From: an uncultured Clostridia bacterium
GTDB lineage: Bacteria > Bacillota > Clostridia > TANB77 > CAG-465
Assembly (NCBI GenBank): GCA_948562205.1
Contig: CAOYAN010000006.1
Span: 1-64,000, forward strand
DNA length: 64,000 nucleotides
Direction of reading: 5' to 3'
Shown here: one piece after another, positions 44,031 through 53,388 of the stretch
How positions within the stretch are numbered: the stretch's first letter is position 1
How the letters are laid out: each line of letters begins with the position of its first letter
Notes under the pieces: model-generated
What the model was told of the DNA's origin: nothing
Database searches by the model: none
Seen by the model: only the letters and a program-made list of their open reading frames with translations
Position numbers and translations under genes: made by a program

Positions 44031-47000
44031 TTATTTTTTTCTATTAGATTTACTTTTTCTAATAAATAAAATTATAGTAACTATTCCAACTATTGCTAAT
44101 ATAAATGTACAAATATATATAATTATATCTATATCTGAAGTATCTACAACTGGTTCATATATACATTTGTTAATTACTACATTTCCCTCTAACCTTTTTT
44201 CATAATATTTAGATGTTTCTTTCTCATCTACTGTATACTTAATCTCATCTCCATACTCATCATATTTTGGTAGTTTAAACTCATATGACCAATTATTATC
44301 TGCACTTACTTTTTCTTCAGCAACCAATTTATCTTTATTATATACTTGTAATACTACACTTTCTGGACGTTTGCCATACTCACTATTATTATCTTCCCAT
44401 TTTTTTACTGCTTTTACTAACACTTTTTCTTCTGGTACAACAAACTCATTTGTTATTGTATTTTTATCTGTAATTACTTTTTTATAGAATTTATTTCCAC
44501 TATCTCTTTCATCTATATAATACTCTATTTCATTACCAAGTTCATCATATTTTGACACTTCAAACTCATATCTCCAATTATTTTTGTCACTTACTTCTGC
44601 TTCTGCTATAATATTTTCTCCAACTTTTAGTTGTAATATTACACTGGTATCTCTTTTTCCGCCTGCATTTCCATTATCATTCCATACTTTTATTCCTACT
44701 ATTTTTATTCTATCCTCTGGTACTACAAATTTATTTGTTATTACATTTCCTACTATATTTTTTATATAGAATTTACCAATTTCTTTATCAAGTTCTTTCT
44801 CATCTACAGTATATTCTATTTCATCTCCTGTTTCGTTGTATTTTGCAAGTTCAAATGTATGTTTCCACTCATTAGCACTACTTACTACTTGTTCTGCTAC
44901 TACTACTCCATTATTTTTTATTTGTAATGTTATACTTTCTGGCCTTTTTCCTGCTTCATTTTCATTGTCATCCCATATTTTCATTACTTCCAAGTTTATC
45001 ATCTCATCTGGTACTTTAAATTTATTTGTTACTGTTGTTTCATTTGTAATTTCTTTCTCATAGAACTTACTTCCTACATCTCTTTCATCTATATGATATT
45101 CTATTTCATTTTCATATCTATCATATTTTGCAAGTTCAAATTCATAACTAAAGTTATTTCCCTCATTTACTTCATGTTCTGTTATTACTTCATTATTTGC
45201 TATTACTTGTAGTACTACACTATTTGGTCTCTTTTTAGCGAAGTTTTCATTATCTTCCCATACTTTTCTTCCTACTATTTTTATTTTTTCTTCTGGTACT
45301 ACAAATCTATTTGTTATTGTATTTCCTACTATCTCTTTTACATAGAATTTATTTGTATATTCTTCATCTACTGTATATATTTTTTCATTACCTAAACTAT
45401 CATACTTTGGAAGTTCAAAAGTATATCTCCAATTTTCTTCTTCACTTACAATATGACTTGCTACAACTCTTTCTCCATCTTTTACTTGTAATGTAACACT
45501 ATCTGGTCTTTTTCCTGCTTCATTGTTATTGTCATTCCATATTTTTACAACTTCTACATTTATTCTTTCATCTGGTACTTCAAATTTATTTGTTACTGTT
45601 GTCTCATTCTCTATCTTTTCTATTTTTTCCTTTATATAAAACTTATTTCCTGTATCTTTTTCATCTATTATATATTCTATTTTATTACCTAGTCTATCGT
45701 ATTTTGAAAGTTCAAATTCATATCTAAAATTATTTGCTTCATTTACAGTTTGTTCTGCTACTACTATATCATTTGATTTTACTTGTAGTGTTATACTTTC
45801 TGGTCTCTTACCTGCTTCATTTTCATTATCATTAAAACTTTTTACCCCAATAATTCTTATTTTATCCTCTGGTACTGTAAATCTATTTGTTATAGTATTT
45901 CCTACTATTTCTTTTGTATAGAATTTATATGTAGCAAAACTCTTTTCATTTACTGTATAATTTATTTCTTCTCCATCTTCTCTATATTTTAGTAAATTTG
46001 TAAATGTATGTTTCCACTCATCTTCTTCATTTACTTCTGCTTCTGTAATAAGTCTTTCTCCATCAAATATTTGTAAAGTTACACTACTTGGTCTTTTATT
46101 TGCTTCATTATTATTGTCTTTCCATATCTTTGTTACTTCTATATCCTTTAGCTTTATACTATTTGTTATATTATATCCTTCATATCTTGTTTCATAATTT
46201 TGTACTTCGTCCTCTACTATTTCATACTCATATTCTCTTGTATTACTTGCATATACTGGTATATTTTCAAATGTATATTGCCAATTATCTGCTTCTGTTA
46301 CTTCTTTTGTTTCATATTCTACTCCATCTTGTAATAATTTTACTGTTATACTAGATGGTCTTTGCTCATATTTATTATCTAAATCATTCCATGTTTTTGT
46401 TCCACTTATTTCTGTCCTTACATCTTCTTTATGTATTTCTACATTTACTTGATTTGAATATATTCCCTCTACATTATCTATTACAGTACCAAATGGATCT
46501 TTTGCTCTCCAATTTGTACTAAACATATTGTTTGCTGATGTTATTATTGTATCATCTTCGGGTGCTTGCATATTTATTAATACAAATACTACATTATTTC
46601 CAGATAGTTCCATCTCTGTTCCGTCACGATTATATCTTAAATCTACACATATTGATTTAACACGAGTTTTATCTACTTCATCTGTTAGTTCCATCCATTT
46701 TTCTGGTACTTCTGTTAATTTTCCTGGATTTACTTCTTCTGAATAATATACCACTGGTGCATATCCTTTTGATACTGCATATTCTGTATCTACTCCTAAA
46801 AATTTACCTTTCCATCCACTACTTATATCATTACCACTTTCATCATAAATTGTTTCAAGTGTATCATATATTATTAAGTCTTTTAAGCTATTTGCTCCTG
46901 TTGTTACTCTTAGTTTATATGTATATTCACTTCCAGCTGTTGCTTCTGCTGTTTCTTCTACAAATTTTCCTTTTGTAAGATCAGTTCTTACTTGTTTTAT

Positions 47001-49538
47001 TACTGCTTGTTGTGATGATACTGCATGGGTTATGTTTAATGTATTTGATGCATATGCAACATTTTCTCTTGTATCTCCATCATTATCTATATCATTTGCT
47101 AGTGGGTCATATTGACCATCATCTTTATTACTACCACTATAACTATATTCTTGATTATTCCACATACCATATACATAATTTTTATATATTGTACCATATT
47201 CTAATATACTATCATATGGTATTTCTGCTTTTATTTTTACATATATGCCATCATTATAAGCATTTCCAGTAAAATAATTTTCCAAATAATAGCTCCAATC
47301 TATTTCATTTAAATTATATATTATACTTATTTTTATTCTTCCACTATTTCTATAATTATAATCTATATCTACAGTAGAATATTCTTTTATATAATTTTCC
47401 AACTCCGCTGGTGTATTAAATTTTGTTCCATCTTTTAACTTTAAATTTCTATATACATATTGATTACCTATTCTATAATCTATATTTATACTATTTTTTA
47501 TTTCTTCTTTACTCATTACTAAATTCATACCATTTGGTAATATATCATATTGTTTTATGATTACCTCTTTATCTACATTATAACAATTTAAATCTAAAAT
47601 ACTTTTTAAAGTATAGTCTACTTCATATTTTTCTTCTTTTACATTATTTGTTATTGTAGAGCTTTTACTAGTAGATAAGTTAAAAGATCCACTATTTATA
47701 CTAGCATATGAATATGCTCTTTGCATATATTTACCATATGTATTCATATCATATTCTGCTATTTTTAATGTTGATGGTGTTTTATAACTATCAACTGTTA
47801 CTTCATTTGCTAAAGTCCTATTTCCTTCATTATCTTTTTTATATATTTGTAAATATCCAAAATTATATATTGACTGAATACTTGATTTACAATCTTGTGT
47901 GTGTATATTTATATTTACTTGTATTTTTTCACTATTAATATTAGTAAAATACAAAGTTTTATCCAAATTCTTTATTACTATTTTTATTCCTACTATATCT
48001 TTTCTATCAAAAGTTATTGTTTTAATACTATTACTTGTTGTTTCTTCACAATACACTACATAATCGTTTGTATCCTTATATCTTACCTGTATTTCAAACT
48101 CATATCCTATTAATGTATCTCCTTTACTCCCACTATACTTATTATATGTATAAAATATTGGTATTTTTATCTCCGTAAAATTATATTCATTATCATTTAA
48201 TTTCGTTACTTCCCCATTTTCTCTTGTTATATATAAAAGATCATCTCCTATTTCTACATCCATTATACTATCTGTATAAAATACATTAGAGTATAAATAC
48301 CAGCTTGATATATCTCCACTATTTTTTACTTTATTTAAAGATAAATTTATACTCATAGGTTTACTTTTATATATTCCATATAAATCTCCTTTATATTCAA
48401 AATCAAATGCTACTAGGTTTACAGTACTACTTGCTTCCGTAAGCTTCTGCATTTCTTCTTCATCTTCATATCTTCCCCATATTTCTGCTGTATTTGTTAC
48501 ACTATCTCCTTCATTATATTTATTCTTTGGATATCCTATATAATAATATTTAGTAGGAAATGAGCCAGAAGCGCTTAAATAATAATATATATTATTTTCT
48601 TTTGGTTCTAATACATTTAAATCATTATCATATAGAACTACATCTTCTGGTAAATTTAATTTTATACAATTGTTTTTATCATTATTATATATTATATTAC
48701 TATTTTCATCTAATGCATATATTACGCCTACAGTTCTATTATAGTTATAAGTATATCTAACCCAATAATAATCATCTAATATATCTTCTATTTTAGTATA
48801 ATCAGCATTTGTACCTGCTGTTGCTTGATTTTTTAATATATATGACTTCTTAGTTGATGTATAATGAAAAATACATATATCTGACTCTTTTACTATTATT
48901 TCTTCTGCATTTACAATATTTTCTTTTATCTTAGCACTATATGCTAAATCTGTTTGTATTTTAAATTTAGGTAATAAATTATATACTATCTGTATTACTC
49001 CCTCAAAATGTTCATTTTCTTCTATTACTTTATTATTTATAAATGTATATATATTACTCTCCTCATTATAGCTATAACTCCAGTCATATTTTTTTGTTGT
49101 ATCAGTTAGTTTGTCGGCTGCTATAGTTGCATTAGGATAATATCTTTTATTCAACTCACTTCCACTATCTCCAAAACCTGGTATTGTTATTTCTATTTCT
49201 CCTGGCTGATATCCTTTATTTGTTGTACATGCATAATTTATTTGCATACATAATTGTTTTGTTTCACTTTCACTTACTGCATTCCATGTAAATTCTGTTA
49301 TAGCTTGATTTGGTGTATCACTGCTTCTATCATACATTACTAATTGTATATTCCAATTTTCATCATCTACTTCTAATGCATTTGTATTTTTTGTACTATT
49401 TACTGTTATTGTTATCATTGTACTTATTAAAAATACCCAAAGCATTATTGTAAATATCGATATCTTTCTTTTTAATCTATTTTTTCTTATCTTATTTCTT
49501 TTGTCTTTTTTATCATTGTTTATATTTATTTCTTTCAT
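44031..49538 (-). CDS. Cna_B-repeat surface protein B, 1835 residues
   Basis: Paralogue of the protein at 24822-28694. Signal helix at about 27-50 (ISIFTIMLWVFLISTMITI), a large N-terminal region of about 1080 residues with isopeptide-domain-like features (DNDGDTRENVAYASNTLNI), then eight Cna_B-type repeats with the Lys, Glu and terminal TN(R/K)F Asn needed for internal isopeptide bonds. The last three repeats match the last three of protein A closely; repeats 2-3 match A repeats 1-2. It ends EPVVDTSD, a membrane helix, and RKSKSNRKK. AGGAGG lies about 12 bases before the ATG. Likely wall-attached or membrane-held adhesin; the ligand-binding part would be the divergent N-terminal region. Confidence 0.9.
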   Translation of the reverse strand: MKEININNDKKDKRNKIRKNRLKRKISIFTIMLWVFLISTMITITVNSTKNTNALEVDDENWNIQLVMYDRSSDTPNQAITEFTWNAVSESETKQLCMQINYACTTNKGYQPGEIEITIPGFGDSGSELNKRYYPNATIAADKLTDTTKKYDWSYSYNEESNIYTFINNKVIEENEHFEGVIQIVYNLLPKFKIQTDLAYSAKIKENIVNAEEIIVKESDICIFHYTSTKKSYILKNQATAGTNADYTKIEDILDDYYWVRYTYNYNRTVGVIYALDENSNIIYNNDKNNCIKLNLPEDVVLYDNDLNVLEPKENNIYYYLSASGSFPTKYYYIGYPKNKYNEGDSVTNTAEIWGRYEDEEEMQKLTEASSTVNLVAFDFEYKGDLYGIYKSKPMSINLSLNKVKNSGDISSWYLYSNVFYTDSIMDVEIGDDLLYITRENGEVTKLNDNEYNFTEIKIPIFYTYNKYSGSKGDTLIGYEFEIQVRYKDTNDYVVYCEETTSNSIKTITFDRKDIVGIKIVIKNLDKTLYFTNINSEKIQVNINIHTQDCKSSIQSIYNFGYLQIYKKDNEGNRTLANEVTVDSYKTPSTLKIAEYDMNTYGKYMQRAYSYASINSGSFNLSTSKSSTITNNVKEEKYEVDYTLKSILDLNCYNVDKEVIIKQYDILPNGMNLVMSKEEIKNSINIDYRIGNQYVYRNLKLKDGTKFNTPAELENYIKEYSTVDIDYNYRNSGRIKISIIYNLNEIDWSYYLENYFTGNAYNDGIYVKIKAEIPYDSILEYGTIYKNYVYGMWNNQEYSYSGSNKDDGQYDPLANDIDNDGDTRENVAYASNTLNITHAVSSQQAVIKQVRTDLTKGKFVEETAEATAGSEYTYKLRVTTGANSLKDLIIYDTLETIYDESGNDISSGWKGKFLGVDTEYAVSKGYAPVVYYSEEVNPGKLTEVPEKWMELTDEVDKTRVKSICVDLRYNRDGTEMELSGNNVVFVLINMQAPEDDTIITSANNMFSTNWRAKDPFGTVIDNVEGIYSNQVNVEIHKEDVRTEISGTKTWNDLDNKYEQRPSSITVKLLQDGVEYETKEVTEADNWQYTFENIPVYASNTREYEYEIVEDEVQNYETRYEGYNITNSIKLKDIEVTKIWKDNNNEANKRPSSVTLQIFDGERLITEAEVNEEDEWKHTFTNLLKYREDGEEINYTVNEKSFATYKFYTKEIVGNTITNRFTVPEDKIRIIGVKSFNDNENEAGKRPESITLQVKSNDIVVAEQTVNEANNFRYEFELSKYDRLGNKIEYIIDEKDTGNKFYIKEKIEKIENETTVTNKFEVPDERINVEVVKIWNDNNNEAGKRPDSVTLQVKDGERVVASHIVSEEENWRYTFELPKYDSLGNEKIYTVDEEYTNKFYVKEIVGNTITNRFVVPEEKIKIVGRKVWEDNENFAKKRPNSVVLQVIANNEVITEHEVNEGNNFSYEFELAKYDRYENEIEYHIDERDVGSKFYEKEITNETTVTNKFKVPDEMINLEVMKIWDDNENEAGKRPESITLQIKNNGVVVAEQVVSSANEWKHTFELAKYNETGDEIEYTVDEKELDKEIGKFYIKNIVGNVITNKFVVPEDRIKIVGIKVWNDNGNAGGKRDTSVILQLKVGENIIAEAEVSDKNNWRYEFEVSKYDELGNEIEYYIDERDSGNKFYKKVITDKNTITNEFVVPEEKVLVKAVKKWEDNNSEYGKRPESVVLQVYNKDKLVAEEKVSADNNWSYEFKLPKYDEYGDEIKYTVDEKETSKYYEKRLEGNVVINKCIYEPVVDTSDIDIIIYICTFILAIVGIVTIILFIRKSKSNRKK

Positions 49539-49607
49539 ATATAAATTTACCTCCTATTCTTTATTTTTCTCCTATTTTTATATAATATACCATTTTTCAA
49601 AAATACT

Positions 49608-49651
49608 GAATGACCTATTATACTTGTTTACATGACCTATTGTACTTGTTT
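49608..49651 (-). promoter_or_regulatory. surface protein B promoter in 22-base tandem repeat
   Basis: Same design as at 28760-28803: two abutting 22-base units (49608-49629, 49630-49651), TATAAT at 49617-49622 on the minus strand and about 70 bases to the start codon. Confidence 0.65.
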
Positions 49652-49660
49652 TTACATACA

Positions 49661-49692
49661 AAAATCACTGGTACTATCTCTTAGTATCAGTG
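49661..49692 (-). terminator. terminator upstream of surface protein B promoter
   Basis: Stem 49666-49675 with 49683-49692 (10 bp, one mismatch) and a T5 tail on the minus strand. Stem arms are identical to the copy at 28812-28844 while the loop differs. Confidence 0.7.
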
Positions 49693-49800
49693 TATATATT
49701 TTAAGGCATAATAACCCCTTGTTATTTCATTTTCTCTTATGTTTTTAAATGTTAGTTGTGTGTGTAGTTTTATCATACTCGTACTTGTTTTAGTTACCAT
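49687..49800 (-). CDS. mini-ORF of duplicated upstream unit, copy 2
   Basis: A 37-codon frame (MVTKTSTSMIKLHTQLTF at the start) from ATG 49800 behind AGAGGA, with a promoter at 49841-49869 and its stop inside the terminator stem. It is hydrophilic and basic with no signal peptide. The homologous frame in copy 1 is shifted by the longer TG tract, and many differences change residues, so coding is uncertain. Confidence 0.35.
   Translation of the reverse strand: MVTKTSTSMIKLHTQLTFKNIRENEITRGYYALKYIH
49757..49764. repeat. (TG)4 tract
   Basis: Counterpart of the (TG)9 tract at 28909-28926; the 10-base difference is about one helical turn and alters the reading frame of the mini-ORF. Confidence 0.8.
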
Positions 49801-49840
49801 AATCATTTTCCTCTTTCTGTAATTTTCAATTACATTTTTT

Positions 49841-49869
49841 ATTTTAACATCTAAAAAAACATTTTTCAA
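49841..49869 (-). promoter_or_regulatory. promoter of small upstream unit, copy 2
   Basis: On the minus strand TTGAAA (49864-49869), 17-base spacer, TAAAAT (49841-49846). Confidence 0.6.
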
Positions 49870-49937
49870 GAAAATTTTTTTATATTTTTGGTTTACTTAA
49901 GGAGAAAAAAGTGATATAACATTTTCAGGAGGATCCG

Positions 49938-50867
49938 ATGAGAAACAAACAAATTGATGTATTAAAAGGTATTGGAGCAATACTTGTTGTAATTGGTCAT
50001 ATAGTAACAGGAACTATAAAAAATATAATATATGCATTTCATATGCCACTGTTTTTCTTTTTATCAGGTTATGTATTTAACACTAAAAAGAAATTTAAAG
50101 AATATTTAAATCAAAATATAAAATCATTAATTATTCCTTTTTTTGTATTTAATCTAATATCACTTTTATTTAATATAGACTATATACAAAATAATTCATT
50201 AACAAAAGTATTAGATTGTATATTTTACTTTAATAGTGCAGTTGCATGGAACACATCATTGTGGTTTTTTATAGTATTATTTAATACAAAAATATTATTT
50301 TATATAATAAATAAACTATGTTGTGACTCAACTAAAAAGACTTTTATTTGTACACTAACTATTTTATTTTTAGGAATTGCTATACTAAAATATAATATAT
50401 GGTTACCTTTTGGACTTACTATAGTACCTATATCACTTACATTTATGTATATAGGATATATAGCCAAAAAAATTGAATTATTAGAAAAAATTAATTTTAA
50501 TTTAAAAAATACTATTATTTGTATTTTCATAACTGCTATATTCATTATATCCTCAATATATAATGAAAGAGTAAATATGTCTACTAACTTATATAGAAAT
50601 TATATACTATACTTTTTTAATGCATTATGTGGAATATATATCATGCTAATATTATCAAAACCTTTAGAGAATAGTAAAACATTAAATATTTATGCAAACC
50701 TATCAATGATAATGTTTAGTACACAAAGAATACTTTATAAGTTATATCCGTTTGATATTCACAGTTATGTTATAGTATCTATAATATTAACTCTTTTAAT
50801 ATACTTAATATATTATTTTATAAAAAGTTTATTTAAAAGAAAACATAAGGAGAAGTCTGTTCTATAA
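49938..50867 (+). CDS. acyltransferase 3 family membrane protein
   Basis: 309 residues with about ten membrane helices. It begins RNKQIDVLKGIGAILVVIGH, the family start with the conserved catalytic His in VIGH; FHMPLFFFLSGYVF follows. Such OafA-like enzymes O-acetylate surface sugars or peptidoglycan. Next to the teichoic-acid-like genes it may decorate that polymer. AGGAGG precedes the start. Confidence 0.9.
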   Translation: MRNKQIDVLKGIGAILVVIGHIVTGTIKNIIYAFHMPLFFFLSGYVFNTKKKFKEYLNQNIKSLIIPFFVFNLISLLFNIDYIQNNSLTKVLDCIFYFNSAVAWNTSLWFFIVLFNTKILFYIINKLCCDSTKKTFICTLTILFLGIAILKYNIWLPFGLTIVPISLTFMYIGYIAKKIELLEKINFNLKNTIICIFITAIFIISSIYNERVNMSTNLYRNYILYFFNALCGIYIMLILSKPLENSKTLNIYANLSMIMFSTQRILYKLYPFDIHSYVIVSIILTLLIYLIYYFIKSLFKRKHKEKSVL

Positions 50868-50883
50868 AAGAACACTTCTCCTT
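50847..50883. terminator. bidirectional terminator
   Basis: A 10-bp outer stem AAGGAGAAGT/ACTTCTCCTT (50847-50856 with 50874-50883) with a further inner stem GTTCT/AGAAC, between convergent genes. It overlaps the acyltransferase stop region. Confidence 0.75.
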
Positions 50884-51560
50884 TATCTATTTATTAAACT
50901 TTTAAATATTTCTAGATCATCATTATAAGTAATTTTCAAATTATATTCAGAGCCTCTTAAATAATTTAGATCTTTGCCAATTTTGAGCATTAAATCTGCA
51001 GTAGTATTAACCTCTTTAAAATCAATACTTTTAGCATATTCATATGCCTCTTTAACGTCCTTATACTTAAATGTCTGTGGTGTTTGAATTCTCATAATAT
51101 TTGTTCTCTCAATTACTTTATTATTATCTTTTGTAACAACTACCTCAGGACAATCAATATAGCTTATAGCATTCCCATATTCTATACATTCATTTATACT
51201 ATCATTAATATTTTTATAACTAACTAAAGGTCTATTTCCTGCATGTATAACAATAATATCATCATTTGCTACTACATTTTCCAAAGCATCAATACAATTA
51301 CTAATAGACTCTGGTTGAGTTCTACCACCTTGTACTATATACTGGATCTTAGTCAAATTATACTTTTTCTTATACTCTTCTACTTTTCTCTCATAACCTT
51401 TAAGACATGCAACAACAATTTTATCAATATTTTCGTTATTTTGAAATTTTTCAAGAGTATAAATACTTATAGGTTTATTATCTACTTCTACAAATTGCTT
51501 TGGCACACTACTTTTAAATCTACTACCAATACCGCCAAGAGTTATTATTGCATATACCAT
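50883..51560 (-). CDS. TarI/IspD-like cytidylyltransferase
   Basis: 225 residues from ATG 51560 (GGAGGAG upstream). CTP-dependent nucleotidyltransferase fold of the IspD/TarI group: ITLGGIGSRFKSSVPKQF, VQGGRTQPESI, RIQTPQTFKY. It most likely makes a CDP-polyol for the adjacent CDP-glycerol transferase, rather than the isoprenoid precursor. Oddities: LGG for AGG in the signature, and IHAGNRPLV where relatives have HDxxRP, so the usual Asp is absent. Substrate is not certain. Confidence 0.75.
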   Translation of the reverse strand: MVYAIITLGGIGSRFKSSVPKQFVEVDNKPISIYTLEKFQNNENIDKIVVACLKGYERKVEEYKKKYNLTKIQYIVQGGRTQPESISNCIDALENVVANDDIIVIHAGNRPLVSYKNINDSINECIEYGNAISYIDCPEVVVTKDNNKVIERTNIMRIQTPQTFKYKDVKEAYEYAKSIDFKEVNTTADLMLKIGKDLNYLRGSEYNLKITYNDDLEIFKSLINR

Positions 51561-51571
51561 ATTCTCCTCCA

Positions 51572-52873
51572 TTATCTTCTAAAAACTCTTCTTAAACTCT
51601 CTAAAAAACGCCATCCCTTAGAATTATATACATCATTTACTTCATCAGTCTTTTCTTTTAATTTTTTTTCTGTTATATCAAGTTTTTCAGTAAGTTCATT
51701 TATTTTTCTACTCATATGTGTCTCTGGATCCTTATAATATGTAACATTTTCACTAATTTTATTTCCATCAAAGAAAAAGTCACAAATATTTTTACAATTA
51801 TTTTCTACTCCACCATCTATACATAATTTTTTGGCATCAGTTCTTTCTTTTAAATAATAGTTATCATCTTTTAATAGTTTATCTGTCTCATTAATAAGTT
51901 CTGTAATACTTTTAGCCTTAGGCCCTATAGTCCAAAAATCAAAATTAGAAAATACAATTCCCCTATTTTCCATATATTCATCTTCATCATCTACTGCATA
52001 AAGAAGAGGTCTATTAAAGTATAAAAATTCTGTACCTATTGAAGAATAATCAGTAATCAACATATCAAATCCATTTATTATTTCATTAACTGATACATTG
52101 TTTTTTATTAACATGTCTTCATTTATTTTTTTTATATTATCAGATTCATATGAATTAAAAATATTCATTTCCCCTGGATGTCTTTTAACACATAATAAAT
52201 AGTTATTCTCTTTTAAATAATCATCTAATTTTTTTTCGTTATACTTATCAAAATTAAAAATATTTTCTGTATTTACTTTTTCAACATCATTGTGATTAAA
52301 TCCTTTTTTAAATGTTGGCATATATACTATAACTTTATTATATTTTTTTATATCTATTCCTAAAACATTTGATAAATTATCTTTTCCATCTGAATCTTTA
52401 AAATAATCAAATATTGGCATTCCAAGGCTTTTTACTCTAGAACATTGAACATGCAATTTAGCAGCAAATATTACTTTCCAAAAATCATTTGGTACAATAA
52501 CATAATCTATAATTTTTCTCATATTATTATATCCACTCAAATCTTCACTACTTGGATGATCTCCCAAAAATCCAGTAGGTTTGGGACCTATTCCATGCCA
52601 AAGTTCAACATATAATGATTTATCAGTCTTATCTCTATCTAGATTTCCTTGAGTAGTAAAAAATATATCTGTTGTTGGTATATATTTTTTAAATTCATCT
52701 GTTCCAATAAGTATAGCATTAATATTTTTATTTTTTAATATATTAATACTTTCTTCATTATATACAATCCATGTCATATTAAAATCATATTTATCTTTCA
52801 TATATTCATATAAAGCTTTAGCATTTCCACCAAAATCAGGCTGACTACAAAATGTTATATTTAATTTTCCCAT
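51572..52873 (-). CDS. CDP-glycerol glycerophosphotransferase-like (TagB/TagF)
   Basis: 433 residues. The glycerophosphotransferase core has LWHGIGPKPTGF, MPTFKKGF, KRHPGE and ITDYSSIGTEFLYF, the donor-binding His and DYSS motifs. It moves glycerol-phosphate (or a similar polyol-phosphate) from CDP onto a lipid-linked acceptor at the inner membrane face. A coiled coil follows and the protein ends YNSKGWRFLESLRRVF, a tail common in polymer-making transferases and likely membrane-binding. First gene of a two-gene operon with the cytidylyltransferase. Confidence 0.9.
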   Translation of the reverse strand: MGKLNITFCSQPDFGGNAKALYEYMKDKYDFNMTWIVYNEESINILKNKNINAILIGTDEFKKYIPTTDIFFTTQGNLDRDKTDKSLYVELWHGIGPKPTGFLGDHPSSEDLSGYNNMRKIIDYVIVPNDFWKVIFAAKLHVQCSRVKSLGMPIFDYFKDSDGKDNLSNVLGIDIKKYNKVIVYMPTFKKGFNHNDVEKVNTENIFNFDKYNEKKLDDYLKENNYLLCVKRHPGEMNIFNSYESDNIKKINEDMLIKNNVSVNEIINGFDMLITDYSSIGTEFLYFNRPLLYAVDDEDEYMENRGIVFSNFDFWTIGPKAKSITELINETDKLLKDDNYYLKERTDAKKLCIDGGVENNCKNICDFFFDGNKISENVTYYKDPETHMSRKINELTEKLDITEKKLKEKTDEVNDVYNSKGWRFLESLRRVFRR

Positions 52874-52898
52874 AAAAAACTCCCATACTAAATGATAT

Positions 52899-52910
52899 GT
52901 GATATATCAC
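52899..52910. promoter_or_regulatory. palindrome downstream of promoter
   Basis: GTGATATATCAC, a perfect 12-base palindrome just after the predicted transcription start, where a repressor would block elongation or initiation. Confidence 0.4.
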
Positions 52911-52922
52911 TTTTATATGGGT

Positions 52923-52951
52923 ATTATATAATACTTGTAATATATTGTCAA
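52923..52951 (-). promoter_or_regulatory. promoter of TagF-like operon
   Basis: On the minus strand TTGACA (52946-52951), 17-base spacer, TATAAT (52923-52928). Confidence 0.85.
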
Positions 52952-52975
52952 ACTTTAAATACATTATTTTAAAGA

Positions 52976-53004
52976 AAAAAATGGAAGGCATCCACCTTCC
53001 ATTT
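52976..53004 (-). terminator. rpsO terminator
   Basis: Stem ATGGAAGG/CCTTCCAT (52981-52988 with 52995-53002), extended by A-T pairs, with a T run on the minus strand. Confidence 0.85.
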
Positions 53005-53008
53005 AAAA

Positions 53009-53272
53009 TTATTTTCTAAGTCCAAGTTTAGCTATGATGTCTCTATATCTAGTAACATCTTTACTTTCTAAATATCTTAGTAATCTTTTTCTTTTACCAA
53101 CCATTATTAAAAGTCCACGTCTTGAATGTTCATCTTTTTTGTGTACTCTTAAGTGCTCAGTTAATTCATTGATTCTTTCTGTTAGAAGTGCAATTTGTAC
53201 TTCTGCAGAACCAGTATCACCTGCTTCTCTAGCATAAGTTGATAAAATTTCAGCTTTTCTCTCTTTAGTCAT
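53009..53272 (-). CDS. rpsO: 30S ribosomal protein S15
   Basis: 87 residues, standard length. TGSAEVQIALLTERINELTEH and HSRRGLLIMVGKRKRLLRYL (16S rRNA contacts) are diagnostic. GGAGGG precedes the start. Own leader and terminator. Confidence 0.98.
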   Translation of the reverse strand: MTKERKAEILSTYAREAGDTGSAEVQIALLTERINELTEHLRVHKKDEHSRRGLLIMVGKRKRLLRYLESKDVTRYRDIIAKLGLRK

Positions 53273-53360
53273 TTTATTTTCCCTCCTTTTTTACTACTTG
53301 CCTATAGCTAAGATAAGACACGAGGTCATGTACTCTCCTGGCAATAGGTGATATATAATA
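53273..53360 (-). promoter_or_regulatory. structured rpsO leader
   Basis: The minus-strand leader has the arms CTATTGCC (53345-53352) and GGCAAGTAG (53295-53303), which can pair across a further foldable segment. S15 is known to bind its own leader in several bacteria. Autoregulation here is inferred from position and pairing. Confidence 0.45.
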
Positions 53361-53388
53361 AATTACATATTGTAACTTATTTACTAAA

